This document shows, piece by piece, positions 46,530-56,098 of a DNA stretch of 64,000 nt (the first letter of the stretch is position 1; each line of letters opens with the position of its first letter). The DNA is from Comamonas resistens (GTDB lineage: Bacteria > Pseudomonadota > Gammaproteobacteria > Burkholderiales > Burkholderiaceae_C). The position numbers and the translations under genes are program-made. The notes beneath the pieces were generated by a model. It did no database searches and was not told the DNA's origin. It saw only the letters and a program-made list of their open reading frames with translations. Location: the NCBI RefSeq assembly GCF_030064165.1, contig NZ_CP125947.1:2728001-2792000 (forward strand). Direction: 5' to 3'.

Positions 46530-48020
46530 ATGAAGCAAAGTACTTCTCTCCAACCTGCGGCACACACGCTCTGGTCAGCCCTGCCCTTCAAGGCGGCCTC
46601 CATGGCTCTGGCCCTGACCCTGGCTGGCTGTGCCTCCCAGGGCCCGGCCCATGCGCCGCTGGCCCAGCTCGCTGCCGCTGACCTGGGTCTGGATGACCAA
46701 GCTAGCAACACCGCCGCCGACAACACCGCTTTTGGCTCCGGCCAGTGGTGGACAGGCCTGGGCGACGCCCAGCTCAACCAGTTGGTCGCCCAGGCCCTGG
46801 CAGGCAGCCCCAGCCTGGCCGCCAGCAACGCCCGCTTCGACAAGGCTGCGGCCCTGGCCACCGCCAGCAGCACGGCCACCGACATCCGCGGCACGCTGAG
46901 CGCCGACGCCACGCGCGAGCGCTACAGCGCCAACGGCCTGTTCCCGCCGCCGCTGGCCGGCAATATCTACAACAGCGGCAATCTGCAGGCCGGCCTTTCC
47001 TGGGCGCCGGACTTCTTTGGCAAGCATTCGGCCGAGCTGGAATCGGCCCTGGGCCAGGCCCGCGCTGCCAAGGCCGATAGCGCGGCCGCCGCCAACCAGC
47101 TGGCTGCCCAGGTGGCACGCAGCTACGTGGCCCTGGCCCGCCTGATTGCGCAGCGCGATGTCGCCAAGCGCACTCTGGACCAGCGCCAGTCGCTGCTGAG
47201 CTTGAGCGAGCAGCGCACCCGCGCCGGCCTGGACAGCCAGGTGGAGCTGACCCAGGCCCAGGCCGGCATGCCCGATGCCCAAACCCAGATCGAAATGCTA
47301 AACGAGCAGATCACGCTGGCGCGCCGCACGATTGCCGTGCTCTGCGCCCAGGCGCCCGATGCGCAGAATGCGCTCTCACCCCGGCTGGCGGGCCTGCGCA
47401 TACAGCCCGTACCCCAGACCCTGGGCGCGGACCTGCTGGGCCGCCGCCCCGACGTGGTGGCCGCGCGCTGGCGCGTGGAATCGGCCACGCAGGGTATTGA
47501 ATCGGCCAAGGCAGACTTCTACCCCGATGTGAACCTGACGGCCTTTGTGGGCCTGAGCGCACTGGGCCTGGACAACCTCTTCAAGGCCAGCTCGCGCCAG
47601 ATGGGCGTGACGCCTGCCCTGCGCCTGCCTATCTTTGACGGCAAGCGTCTGCGCGCCCAGTTGCGCGGCAAGCAGGCCGATCTGGATACGGCTGTTGCCC
47701 AGTACAACGGCGTGGTTCTCGATGCCGTCAAGCAGGCCGGTGACGCCATTGCCTCGGTGCAGTCGCTGCAGCGCCAGCAGACACTACAAAACGAATCGCT
47801 GTCCAAGGCCGAGCGCGCCTATGACTTTGCCGTGCAGCGCTACCAGGCCGGCCTGGGCACGCAGATCACCGTGCTCAATACCGAAACCCAGCTCATCACC
47901 CAGCGCCGCCTTGCCGTGGACCTGCAAGCCCGTGAACTCGATACCCGCATCGCCCTGGCCTCGGCCCTGGGCGGTGGCTGGACGGACGATACGAAAGCGC
48001 TGCAGATCAGCGCCCACTGA
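46530..48020 (+). CDS. Outer-membrane efflux lipoprotein (NodT/OprM family)
   Basis: TolC-like channel of the pump below. The 496-residue protein has lipobox LAGC (C34), then two repeats of the OEP fold with GQWWTGLGDAQLNQLVAQAL, RPDVVAARWRVESATQGIESAKADFYP and DLQARELDTRIALASALGGGW. It precedes emrA by 222 bases that contain one copy of the dispersed repeat. Confidence 0.94.
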   Translation: MKQSTSLQPAAHTLWSALPFKAASMALALTLAGCASQGPAHAPLAQLAAADLGLDDQASNTAADNTAFGSGQWWTGLGDAQLNQLVAQALAGSPSLAASNARFDKAAALATASSTATDIRGTLSADATRERYSANGLFPPPLAGNIYNSGNLQAGLSWAPDFFGKHSAELESALGQARAAKADSAAAANQLAAQVARSYVALARLIAQRDVAKRTLDQRQSLLSLSEQRTRAGLDSQVELTQAQAGMPDAQTQIEMLNEQITLARRTIAVLCAQAPDAQNALSPRLAGLRIQPVPQTLGADLLGRRPDVVAARWRVESATQGIESAKADFYPDVNLTAFVGLSALGLDNLFKASSRQMGVTPALRLPIFDGKRLRAQLRGKQADLDTAVAQYNGVVLDAVKQAGDAIASVQSLQRQQTLQNESLSKAERAYDFAVQRYQAGLGTQITVLNTETQLITQRRLAVDLQARELDTRIALASALGGGWTDDTKALQISAH

Positions 48021-48242
48021 ATACAACTTATTTGATAGCAGCCAGCGCACGTCAAGCAACCGTTTATCAATGAAAACGCATTGAAACCCTTGATTGACCA
48101 GCGCCAGCAGCTCCTTTTCTCAAAACTGCCGCAAAACCGCACTCAACCCAAACGACCACGCCAATCAGGTCCGGCAAGAGCTTGAGCTCCAAACCTCTCC
48201 TGATTGGCGCAAGTCCCAGCAGATAACAAAGCGCCAGACATC

Positions 48243-49574
48243 ATGACCGACAACAACACCAGCCCGAACGCACCCAAAGCCCCTGTTGCAGCCTCTCCCA
48301 CCGCCAACCCCGGCGGCCGTCGCAAGGGCCTGACCGTCGTCGCCGCCGCCGTGGCCGTAGGCGCCATCGTCTGGAGCGGCTGGCACTGGATGGTGGCCCG
48401 CAACTACCAGAGCACCGACAACGCCTATGTCGCGGGCAATGTGGTGCAGATCACGCCCCAGGTGGGCGGCACTGTCATCAGTATCGGCGCCGACGACACC
48501 GACTATGTCAAGGCCGGCCAGGTGCTGGTGCAACTGGACCCCGCCGACTATCTGGTGCAACTGGCCCAGGCCGAGTCGCAGCTGGCCCAGACCGCGCGCC
48601 AGACCCGCACCCTGTATGCCAACAACGCCCCGCTGGCCGCCCAGGTGGCCCAGCGCGAAGCCGACCTGCTGCGCCTGAAAGCCGACGCAGCCAAGGCCAA
48701 TGACGACGTGGCCCGCCGCCGCCCGCTGACCGTGACCGGCGCCGTGGGCAAGGAAGAGTTTGACCACGCCAAGTCCCTGGCCACCGCCGCCAGCAATGCC
48801 GTGGTCGCCGCCGAAGCTGCCGTGCGCGCCGCCAAGGCCCAGCTGACAGCCGCCGAAGCCCAGACCAAGGGAGCTACGGCCCAGGACTTCCCTGCCGTCA
48901 TGGCCGCTGCCGCCAAGGTGCGCGAATCCTATCTGGCGCTGCAGCGCACCCGCCTGCTCTCGCCCGTGGACGGCTTCGTGGCCAAGCGCGGCGTGCAACT
49001 GGGCCAGCGCGTGGCCGCGGGTGCGCCGCTGATGACGGTGGTGGAGCTGCACAAGCTCTGGGTCGATGCCAACTTCAAGGAAAGCCAGCTGGCCGATCTG
49101 CGCATGGGCCAGAAGGTGGAGCTGACCGCCGACGTCTATGGTGACAAGACCGTCTATGAAGGCCATGTGGTGGGCCTGGGCGCAGGCACAGGCGCGGCCT
49201 TCTCGCTGCTGCCCGCCCAGAACGCCACGGGCAACTGGATCAAGGTGGTGCAGCGCGTGCCCGTGCGCGTCAGCCTGGAGTCCGAAGCCCTCAAGCAGCA
49301 CCCGCTGCGCGTGGGCCTGTCCATGGACGTGAAGGTCGACATCCGCGACAAGGAGGGCCTCGCCCTGGCCAACGCGCCGCGCACCGAGCCCGTGGCCCAG
49401 ACCGCTGTCTATGACGGCACGCTGGCCCAGGCCGAAGACCGTATCCACCGCATCATTGCCGGTGAAAGCCTGCCTGCGCTGAGCTCTCTGGACAAGCTGC
49501 CGACAGCTCAAACCCAGGCCCAGGCATCGGAGCCAGCTGCTGCCGAGCCTGCTGAACCGGCACAAGGCAAGTAA
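48243..49574 (+). CDS. emrA: EmrA/HlyD membrane-fusion protein
   Basis: Periplasmic adaptor linking EmrB to the outer-membrane channel, 443 residues. One N-terminal helix (about 25-45), a lipoyl half-motif QSTDNAYVAGNVVQITPQVGG, a coiled-coil hairpin (about 110-230) and the returning RLLSPVDGFVAKRGVQLGQRV, with WVDANFKESQLADLRMGQ typical of EmrA. ATG 48243 was chosen over an upstream TTG. Confidence 0.95.
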   Translation: MTDNNTSPNAPKAPVAASPTANPGGRRKGLTVVAAAVAVGAIVWSGWHWMVARNYQSTDNAYVAGNVVQITPQVGGTVISIGADDTDYVKAGQVLVQLDPADYLVQLAQAESQLAQTARQTRTLYANNAPLAAQVAQREADLLRLKADAAKANDDVARRRPLTVTGAVGKEEFDHAKSLATAASNAVVAAEAAVRAAKAQLTAAEAQTKGATAQDFPAVMAAAAKVRESYLALQRTRLLSPVDGFVAKRGVQLGQRVAAGAPLMTVVELHKLWVDANFKESQLADLRMGQKVELTADVYGDKTVYEGHVVGLGAGTGAAFSLLPAQNATGNWIKVVQRVPVRVSLESEALKQHPLRVGLSMDVKVDIRDKEGLALANAPRTEPVAQTAVYDGTLAQAEDRIHRIIAGESLPALSSLDKLPTAQTQAQASEPAAAEPAEPAQGK

Positions 49575-49589
49575 GGCACGGAACCCGCC

Positions 49590-51212
49590 ATGACTTCCTC
49601 GAATTCCGCCGCCCCCGAGGCCTCCGACCCCGACAAGGCTGGCGCGGCGCCCCCCATGCCTATGCCCGTGCATGCGCCGCCTCCGCTCAAGGGGGCGCCG
49701 CTGGTCCTGGGCACACTGGCCCTGTCGCTGGCCACCTTCATGAACGTGCTGGACTCCTCCATCGCCAACGTGGCCATTCCGGCCATCTCGGGCGATGTGG
49801 GCGTCAGCCCCAGCCAGGGCACCTGGGTCATCACCAGCTTCGGCGTGGCCAATGCCATCTCGGTGCCGCTGACGGGCTGGCTCACGCAGCGCTTCGGCGC
49901 CGTGCGCCTGTTCACCATGAGTGTGCTGCTGTTCGTGCTGACCTCCTGGCTCTGCGGCTTTGCCTCGTCGCTGGAGATGCTGGTCTTCTTCCGCGTGCTG
50001 CAAGGCCTGGTCGCCGGACCCATGATTCCGCTGTCCCAAACCCTGCTGCTGGCCAGCTATCCGCCGGCCATGGCCGGTACGGCGCTGGCGCTCTGGGGCG
50101 TGACCACGCTGGTGGCGCCCGTGGTGGGGCCGCTTCTGGGCGGCTGGATCACGGACAACATCTCCTGGCCCTGGATCTTCTATATCAACGTGCCTGTGGG
50201 CCTGCTGTCGGCACTGATGACCTGGAGCATCTACCGCAGCCGCGAAACGCCCACACGCAAGCTGCCCATAGACACCATAGGCCTGTCGCTGCTGGTGCTC
50301 TGGGTCGGTGCGCTGCAGCTGATGCTGGACAAGGGCAAGGAGCTGGACTGGTTTGCATCCAACGAAATCGTTGCCTTTGCCGTGATTGCCGTGGTGGCGT
50401 TTGCCGTGTTCGTGGTCTGGGAGCTGACCGACGCCCACCCCGTGGTGGACCTGCGCCTGTTCAGGCGGCGCAACTTTGCAGCGGGCTCGATCGCGCTGTC
50501 GATTGCCTATGGCCTGTTCTTTGGCAACGTGGTGCTGCTGCCGCTGTGGCTGCAGCAGTGGCTGGGCTATACCTCCACCACGGCCGGCATGGCACTGGCG
50601 CCCGTGGGTATTTTCGCCATCGTGCTGACGCCGCTGGTGGGCCGCAAGGTGGGCAGCTGGGACCCGCGCAAAATGGCCACGGGCGCATTCATCGTGTTTG
50701 CCCTGGTGCTGTGGATGCGTTCGCGCTTCACGGTGGAGACCGACTTTGGCCATATCCTGATCCCCACGCTGATCCAGGGCGCGGCCATGGCCTTCTTCTT
50801 CATCCCGCTGACCACCATCACGCTCAGCGGTTTGACGCCTGATCGCATTCCGGCAGCTGCCGGCCTGTCGAACTTTGTGCGGATTACTGCGGGCGCCATG
50901 GGCACCTCGATTGCCACGACGCTCTGGGAAAACCGGGCCTCCATGCACCACGCTCATCTGACCGAGCTGCTGGTGCAGGGACAAGGCACGTTTGCCATCA
51001 CCGTCAAGCAACTGGAAGCCGCCGGCATGAGTGCCGAGCAGGCCTATGCCCAGATCAACCGCCTGATTGATCAGCAGGCCTTCACCCGCGCGGCCAACGA
51101 TATCTTCCTGGCCTCGTCCTTTCTGTTCCTGAGCCTGATCGTCCTGATCTGGTTCACCAAGCGGCCAGCGCCCCATGCCGGAGGTTCCGACGCTGCGGCA
51201 GGTGCCCACTAG
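49590..51212 (+). CDS. emrB: EmrB-type DHA2 MFS efflux pump
   Basis: A 540-residue, 14-helix proton antiporter. FMNVLDSSIANVAIPAISGDVGVSPSQGTWVITSFGVANAISVP is the DHA2 helix 1-2 signature; GWLTQRFGAVRLF is motif A. It starts 15 bases after emrA. With MarR, the channel protein and EmrA it makes a complete tripartite pump for hydrophobic compounds. Confidence 0.95.
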   Translation: MTSSNSAAPEASDPDKAGAAPPMPMPVHAPPPLKGAPLVLGTLALSLATFMNVLDSSIANVAIPAISGDVGVSPSQGTWVITSFGVANAISVPLTGWLTQRFGAVRLFTMSVLLFVLTSWLCGFASSLEMLVFFRVLQGLVAGPMIPLSQTLLLASYPPAMAGTALALWGVTTLVAPVVGPLLGGWITDNISWPWIFYINVPVGLLSALMTWSIYRSRETPTRKLPIDTIGLSLLVLWVGALQLMLDKGKELDWFASNEIVAFAVIAVVAFAVFVVWELTDAHPVVDLRLFRRRNFAAGSIALSIAYGLFFGNVVLLPLWLQQWLGYTSTTAGMALAPVGIFAIVLTPLVGRKVGSWDPRKMATGAFIVFALVLWMRSRFTVETDFGHILIPTLIQGAAMAFFFIPLTTITLSGLTPDRIPAAAGLSNFVRITAGAMGTSIATTLWENRASMHHAHLTELLVQGQGTFAITVKQLEAAGMSAEQAYAQINRLIDQQAFTRAANDIFLASSFLFLSLIVLIWFTKRPAPHAGGSDAAAGAH

Positions 51213-51233
51213 GAAACAGCTCACGACCTACGC

Positions 51234-51280
51234 AAAAATAGCTGCCAGCGCATATACATCAAGCGCTGGCAGCTATTTTT
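51234..51280. terminator. Terminator made of a dispersed repeat
   Basis: An 18-base perfect inverted repeat, AAAAATAGCTGCCAGCGC and its complement, around an 11-base loop. It ends the emr cassette and faces the TPR gene, so it serves both strands. The sequence is the fullest copy of the repeat family seen elsewhere in the window. Confidence 0.85.
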
Positions 51281-51316
51281 TTGAGAGTAACCTCCCTTGC
51301 CCCCCTGCGATGCGGG

Positions 51317-51646
51317 CTACTCGCCGGCGGCCTGCTTGTCCAGCCGGCGCAGGAACACCTGCAGCTCCTTGACCACCTGGGCATCGCCCTTGGCCTCGGC
51401 GTTGGCCAGACCCTGTTGCCAGGCTTGGCGTGCAGCCTCGGTATCGCCAAGCGCCAGTTGGGCCTTGCCCAGCAGCTTCCAGGCCACCGAATAGGCGGGA
51501 TCGAGCACCGTGGCCTGCAGCAGATGCGTGCGGGCGTTCTCGGCCTGCTCCTGATCCAGATAGGCTTTGCCCAGGGTGTAGCGCAGCAGCGCTGAATCCT
51601 TGCCCTGCGCCAGCAAGGCTTCGAAGTTACGTATGGCGATGGACAT
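51317..51646 (-). CDS. TPR-repeat protein
   Basis: A 109-residue helical protein with about three tetratricopeptide units (SALLRYTLGKAYLDQEQAENARTHLL, YSVAWKLLGKAQLALGDTEAARQAW). Probable protein-binding adaptor. The start may instead be ATG 51682, adding MGAIISAAGKQK. It ends the run sulfatase, YkgJ, maturase, TPR on one strand. Confidence 0.85.
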   Translation of the reverse strand: MSIAIRNFEALLAQGKDSALLRYTLGKAYLDQEQAENARTHLLQATVLDPAYSVAWKLLGKAQLALGDTEAARQAWQQGLANAEAKGDAQVVKELQVFLRRLDKQAAGE

Positions 51647-51720
51647 CTTCTGTTTGCCTGCGGCGGAAATGATGGCGCCCATTTTGGCGCAACATCGTAT
51701 GCGGGCCAGGCCATGGCGCG

Positions 51721-53010
51721 CTATCGCAGCAGTTGCAACGCTGGCAGCGCGTGCGCGAAGAAACGCTTCCAGCCCTGGCATAGATAGCTGAGATTGCCCT
51801 CGCCCGGCCGGGTCTTCAGGATGCGGGTGCGCGGGCATTCGCCGTAGCAGAGCTTCAGATAAGGGCATTTGCGGCATTCGCCGGGCAATGAATTGAACTT
51901 GTTCAGGCCGAACTCCAGCTGCTTGATCGAGAACACCATGCGGCTCAGCGGCTGCTCGCCGACCTTGCCGATCTCGTACTCCGGATAGACGAAGTGGTCG
52001 CAGGCATAGACGCGACCATCGTGCTCCAGTGCGACGTTCTTGCCGCAGAACGGGCTGCTGGTACAGATTTGCGCCGGCTGTCCGCGCAGCTGGGCCAGCG
52101 TGGTCTCGAACAGATTGATCTTGACCCGCTCGCGGTCGTGCGCCACCCACTCGTCGAACACTTCCGACAGAAAGCCTCCCCAGTCCTGCGAGGCCACGCT
52201 CCAGTCCGTCACCACCGACAGCGGATGGCCGGGATCGGTGCGCGGGCTCTGCGCATCGACCAGTTGACCCGGTTCCAGATAGCCGGGCGCCGTGTGCTCG
52301 AACTGCTTGGGCTCCACGCAGGGGATGAACTGCATATAGCGCGAACCGACCTCGTCGCGCAGGAAGCGATACACCTCCAGCGGCTGCCTGGCGTTTTTGC
52401 GGTTCACCGTGGTCAGCGTGCTGAACGGCACGCCGTATCTCTGGAGCAGCTGGGTGGCGGCAAAGACTGCGTCAAAGCTCGGCCTTCCCCTTTTGTCGGG
52501 CCGATAGGCGTCGTGCAGCGCACGCGGGCCGTCGATGCTCAACCCGACCAGAAAGCTGTGTTCGGCCAGGAAGGCGCCCCATTCGTCATCCAGCAAGGTG
52601 CCGTTGGTCTGCAGGTCGTTGGAGATGCGGCGCCCCGCCGGTGTGTGGCGCTTTTGCAGCTCCACCACCTTGCGGAAGAACTCCACGCCCAGCAGCGTCG
52701 GTTCGCCGCCATGCCAGGTAAAGGCAATCTCCTCCACATCCTGGCTGTCGATGTAATCCTTGATGAAGGTCTCCAGCAGCGTCTGGTCGATGCGGCGGTT
52801 GTTCTGCTTGAGCAGCCCGTCCTTGCTCAGGTAGTAGCAATAGCTGCAGTCGAGGTTGCAGGCCGAACCTATGGGCTTGATCGTGGTGTGCAGATAGCGG
52901 GACACGCCTGGCGCCGGCTTGCCGGCTCCGGCGTCGAGATAGGTCTGCAGTGCCTCGGGGCTGATGTTCAGCCGCTTGGCCTCTTGAACGATATGGTTGC
53001 TGTGCGTCAT
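51721..53010 (-). CDS. Anaerobic sulfatase-maturating enzyme (radical SAM)
   Basis: Converts a Cys or Ser of a sulfatase to formylglycine by radical SAM chemistry. The 429-residue protein has C51-x3-C55-x2-C58 (CNLDCSYCYYLSKDG), the TWHGGEP loop, and a C-terminal SPASM region with many Cys (CTSSPFCGKNVALEHDGRVYACDHFV, CRKCPYLKLCYGECPRTR). Its ATG overlaps the YkgJ-like stop by 4 bases. The sulfatase encoded upstream has Ser at its modification site, which anSME enzymes can use. Confidence 0.94.
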   Translation of the reverse strand: MTHSNHIVQEAKRLNISPEALQTYLDAGAGKPAPGVSRYLHTTIKPIGSACNLDCSYCYYLSKDGLLKQNNRRIDQTLLETFIKDYIDSQDVEEIAFTWHGGEPTLLGVEFFRKVVELQKRHTPAGRRISNDLQTNGTLLDDEWGAFLAEHSFLVGLSIDGPRALHDAYRPDKRGRPSFDAVFAATQLLQRYGVPFSTLTTVNRKNARQPLEVYRFLRDEVGSRYMQFIPCVEPKQFEHTAPGYLEPGQLVDAQSPRTDPGHPLSVVTDWSVASQDWGGFLSEVFDEWVAHDRERVKINLFETTLAQLRGQPAQICTSSPFCGKNVALEHDGRVYACDHFVYPEYEIGKVGEQPLSRMVFSIKQLEFGLNKFNSLPGECRKCPYLKLCYGECPRTRILKTRPGEGNLSYLCQGWKRFFAHALPALQLLR

Positions 53011-53981
53011 GAAACAGATTCAGGAGTGATGAAGGAAGCCTCGGCCACGGGAGCCAGACCAAGCCAAGCTTCAAGCTCGGCCGCGTTGACACGCGGCCGG
53101 GGGGCCGGCGCCTCGCGCAGGCGCCGCTCCAGCGCCCGGTAGGTGTCGGCAAAGGCTCGCAACTGCCGGGTAAAGGGTTTGTCGTCGCCAAGGCGCCGCT
53201 GCAGCGCGGCAGCAATCGCCTCGGCAATCAGTGCCTGCTGCGCGGCGATGAAATCCAGCACCCGCTGGCGGCAGGCGTCGGATGCACCAGCGATGACCAG
53301 CAGCACCGGCACCGGCGCCACGGTCAAGGCTTGTTCGACAGGAATGGCACCGGGTTCGCCGAGCAGTTCAGGGCCGATCAACCGCCACACCGCATCGCCC
53401 CAGTGGCGCCTGTCGGCCGCCAGATCATTGCGGCGCAGCGCCAGTGTGGCGGCATAGCCGGTATCGAGCACCGAGGCACCAGCGACCAGTGGCCTATGGC
53501 CGGCACGCGCCTCCGTGCTCAGGCAATCGGCGCCGAAATAGGCGGCTTCGCCTATCCTGCCGGCCAACACCAGATGCAGCAGGCGATCGGGCAGCAACGC
53601 ATCCAGAGGCACCACGGCACAGGTCGCGGGCCGGCCCGCGGCATACAGCGAGCAATGGCCATCGGCGTCCAGTGCCGGGCAGGCGCCACGCGACGGATGG
53701 TCCATGCCCTGCAGCGCCAGCAGAATGTCGGTATCGCCCGCCGGATGCAGCAATTGGGCGGACAGCGCCGCCGTAGCGCGCAGATCCTCGGCACCGATGC
53801 TGTACAGCCGGCCGCCCTGCGCCAGGCGCTGGCCGATGCGCAGACGGCGCACGCGGCGCAGCGCCAGCCCGCCGATGAAGCGGTGCTGGTGCCGGAACAG
53901 TTCCGGCAGCGACAGCAGCGGCGGCGAATTGCAGCATTTGCCACAGGCCGAGCAATGAAAATCGAAGTGTGCGTCGCTCAT
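53007..53981 (-). CDS. YkgJ-type cysteine-cluster protein
   Basis: A 324-residue protein with HCSACGKCCNSPPLLSLPEL at the start, followed by GACPALDADGHCSLYAAGRPATC, the Cys pattern of YkgJ-like zinc/iron chelating proteins. The C-terminal half is helical and without a known domain. ATG 53981 (MSDAHFDFHCSAC) was preferred over ATG 54014. It is coupled to the maturase and might supply or guard its metal, which is inference. Confidence 0.88.
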   Translation of the reverse strand: MSDAHFDFHCSACGKCCNSPPLLSLPELFRHQHRFIGGLALRRVRRLRIGQRLAQGGRLYSIGAEDLRATAALSAQLLHPAGDTDILLALQGMDHPSRGACPALDADGHCSLYAAGRPATCAVVPLDALLPDRLLHLVLAGRIGEAAYFGADCLSTEARAGHRPLVAGASVLDTGYAATLALRRNDLAADRRHWGDAVWRLIGPELLGEPGAIPVEQALTVAPVPVLLVIAGASDACRQRVLDFIAAQQALIAEAIAAALQRRLGDDKPFTRQLRAFADTYRALERRLREAPAPRPRVNAAELEAWLGLAPVAEASFITPESVS

Positions 53982-54093
53982 CACCGACGCAACCCGTGCA
54001 AGCCGCGTGGCCAAAAAAACAGGAAGGATGGAGGCATTGGCAATCTCTGTGCAAAGGCCGCCAGGTGCCTAGCACCCGGCGGTCGGCAGCAAA

Positions 54094-54115
54094 CGAGAAG
54101 CCCGCTGGCTTCTCG
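54094..54115 (-). terminator. Hairpin after the sulfatase gene
   Basis: CGAGAAGCC / GGCTTCTCG with a four-base loop, followed by only three Ts on the minus strand. A weak terminator that may let transcription continue to the YkgJ and maturase genes. Confidence 0.6.
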
Positions 54116-54127
54116 CTTCGCCCAAGG

Positions 54128-56098
54128 TCAGCGCGGACGCAGCGGCTCCACGCCCCCTACGCTGGCCATATAGGCCTTCCATTGCTCGATCAGCTGGCTC
54201 AACAGCTGCGGCTGGGCTGCGGATTGATCCCGGGTTTCGCCGCGATCATTCTCCAGATCGAACAGCTCCCAGTGACCGTCAACCGGGCCCAGTGGCGGTG
54301 CGGTCCAGCGCGCCTTCCAGCGGCCGTCGGCGCTTAGCAGCATGGCGTGGCCATAGCTTTCCTCGCCGAAGGGGGTGTTGCGCACCGGCCCCGATGCGGC
54401 CACCTTCAGTGCCTCCACCAGTGAATGGCCGGTCACCGGGTAGACATTGCGGCCCTGGTAGACCACCTTGCCCTTGTTCTTGTCGACGCCGGTTTTCGGA
54501 TCGATTTGCGCCGCTGCCGGCTTGCTGGGCGCCTGCACGCCCGCCAGCGCCAGGAACGTCGCGGTGTTGTCGGTCACATGGGTGAACCGGGTGAAGGGCG
54601 GCAAGCTCTTGGCCTGGCCCGGCAACTTGACAATGGCTGGCACGGAGATGCCACCTTCGCCCATGGTGCTCTTGTACAGGCCCAGCGGTGCCGCGCTGAC
54701 CTCGGCCCAGCGGGTGCCGTAGGTCAAGCCGAACGGGAAGCGGATGGTCTGGGGCCGGCCATAGTCGGTGCCCAGTTTCTCGTAGGTGCCCGGCTGTGCG
54801 TTGGCGATGTCGGTCGCGGTCGGATCTTCTCCCGAGTCCATTGCCCAGCCCTCGGCGCCATTGTCCGACTGGAACATGATGAAGGTGTTCTCATACTGGC
54901 CTGTGTCCTTGAGGTGCTGGATCAGCCGGCCGATGTTCCAGTCGAGATTCGACACCATGCCCGCATAGATCTCCATGTAGCGCGCCTGAGACTTTTTCTC
55001 GTCCGCAGACAGGCTGCTCCAGGACTTGATCACGCTGCCCGCGTCATAGTCCACGTAGCCGCCCGCCGGGCTGTTCAGGGCGTTGATGTACTTGGCGTTG
55101 GGTTTGCCGTTGTTTGGCGTTGCTGGCGAGGCGGTCAGTGTCTCGGGCAAGCCGGCATTGGGCGTCAGATTGCCGGAGATCACGCCCAGCGCCTGCATGC
55201 GGGCGATGCGCTCCTGGCGGATGGCGCCGTAGCCACCGTCGTAGCGGCCCTTGTACTTGCTCAGCCAGGGCTCCGGTACTTGCAGCGGCCAATGCGGCGA
55301 GGTGTAGGCGGCATAGGCGAAGAAGGGCTTGCCGTCCTTGCGGTTGGAGTCGATGTAGGAGATCAGCTTGTCGGTGAAGAAGTCCGTCGAGTAGAACTGC
55401 GCCGGGCTGCCACCTGCGCCTCCCGGCTGGCCGGGCTGGCCCGGCTGCACATATTTTCCGTCTTCGGTGTAGTTCTTCGAGCCCGCCGGCTCATGGCCGA
55501 AATGGTTGACCGCCGCACCGCCCAGCAAGGTGAAGCTGCGCTCGAAGCCCCATTGATCGGGCGTCTTGCCCGAAACCAGCGCCCCGGCTGTATCACCAGC
55601 CAGCGCCGAGCCCAGATGCCACTTGCCGGCGATATAGGTGTGGTAGCCGCCGTCCTTGAGCAGCTGTGCCACCGACAGCGCGCTGTCGTTCAGATAGCCC
55701 TCGTAGCCCGGCAAGCCCTTGCGCTCGTCCTGCGGCGCGCCCATCGTGCCTTCGCCGACCAGGTGGTGGTCCGTGCCGGAAATCAGCATGGAGCGCGTAA
55801 TGGCGCTGACGGTACCGGTATGGTGGTTGGTGAGAATACGGCCGTCGGACACCAGCGCGTTCAGATTGGGAGTCTCGATCTCGCCGCCGAAGGCCTGGAT
55901 GTCCGAATAACCCAGGTCATCGGCCATGATGTAGAGAATGTTGGGCCGTTGCGGCGCCTTGCTTTCCTGCTCTACGGGTTGGGCCACCGCAGCCTCCTGA
56001 TCGGAGCCGCAGGCGGACAGCGCCAGGCCGACCGCCACCGTCAACGCAGCGACGGTGAAACCGTGCTCCCCTGCCGAAAAATGCTTACCTGTTGCCAT
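54128..56098 (-). CDS. Lipoprotein sulfatase with Ser-type formylglycine site
   Basis: Arylsulfatase-family hydrolase, 656 residues. Lipobox LSAC (C30) predicts export and lipidation. ILYIMADDLGYSDIQAFGG has the metal-binding Asp pair. The modification site reads T-V-S98-A-I-T-R102: Ser at the formylglycine position and Arg four residues later, but Ile where Pro or Ala is normal. Downstream are GKWHLG, SPHWPLQVP, FQSDNGAEGW and KSTMGEGGISVPAIV, typical of the family. The maturase encoded downstream would activate Ser-type sites. Its substrate could be an alkyl or aryl sulfate. ATG 56098 was chosen as the signal start; a frame to 56200 adds non-signal residues. Confidence 0.93.
   Translation of the reverse strand: MATGKHFSAGEHGFTVAALTVAVGLALSACGSDQEAAVAQPVEQESKAPQRPNILYIMADDLGYSDIQAFGGEIETPNLNALVSDGRILTNHHTGTVSAITRSMLISGTDHHLVGEGTMGAPQDERKGLPGYEGYLNDSALSVAQLLKDGGYHTYIAGKWHLGSALAGDTAGALVSGKTPDQWGFERSFTLLGGAAVNHFGHEPAGSKNYTEDGKYVQPGQPGQPGGAGGSPAQFYSTDFFTDKLISYIDSNRKDGKPFFAYAAYTSPHWPLQVPEPWLSKYKGRYDGGYGAIRQERIARMQALGVISGNLTPNAGLPETLTASPATPNNGKPNAKYINALNSPAGGYVDYDAGSVIKSWSSLSADEKKSQARYMEIYAGMVSNLDWNIGRLIQHLKDTGQYENTFIMFQSDNGAEGWAMDSGEDPTATDIANAQPGTYEKLGTDYGRPQTIRFPFGLTYGTRWAEVSAAPLGLYKSTMGEGGISVPAIVKLPGQAKSLPPFTRFTHVTDNTATFLALAGVQAPSKPAAAQIDPKTGVDKNKGKVVYQGRNVYPVTGHSLVEALKVAASGPVRNTPFGEESYGHAMLLSADGRWKARWTAPPLGPVDGHWELFDLENDRGETRDQSAAQPQLLSQLIEQWKAYMASVGGVEPLRPR

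Noticed and set aside
48165..51224. Very long open frame antisense to emrA and emrB
   Set aside because: Its translation is His/Gly/Gln-rich without known motifs, and it mirrors high-GC codons of two clear genes on the other strand.
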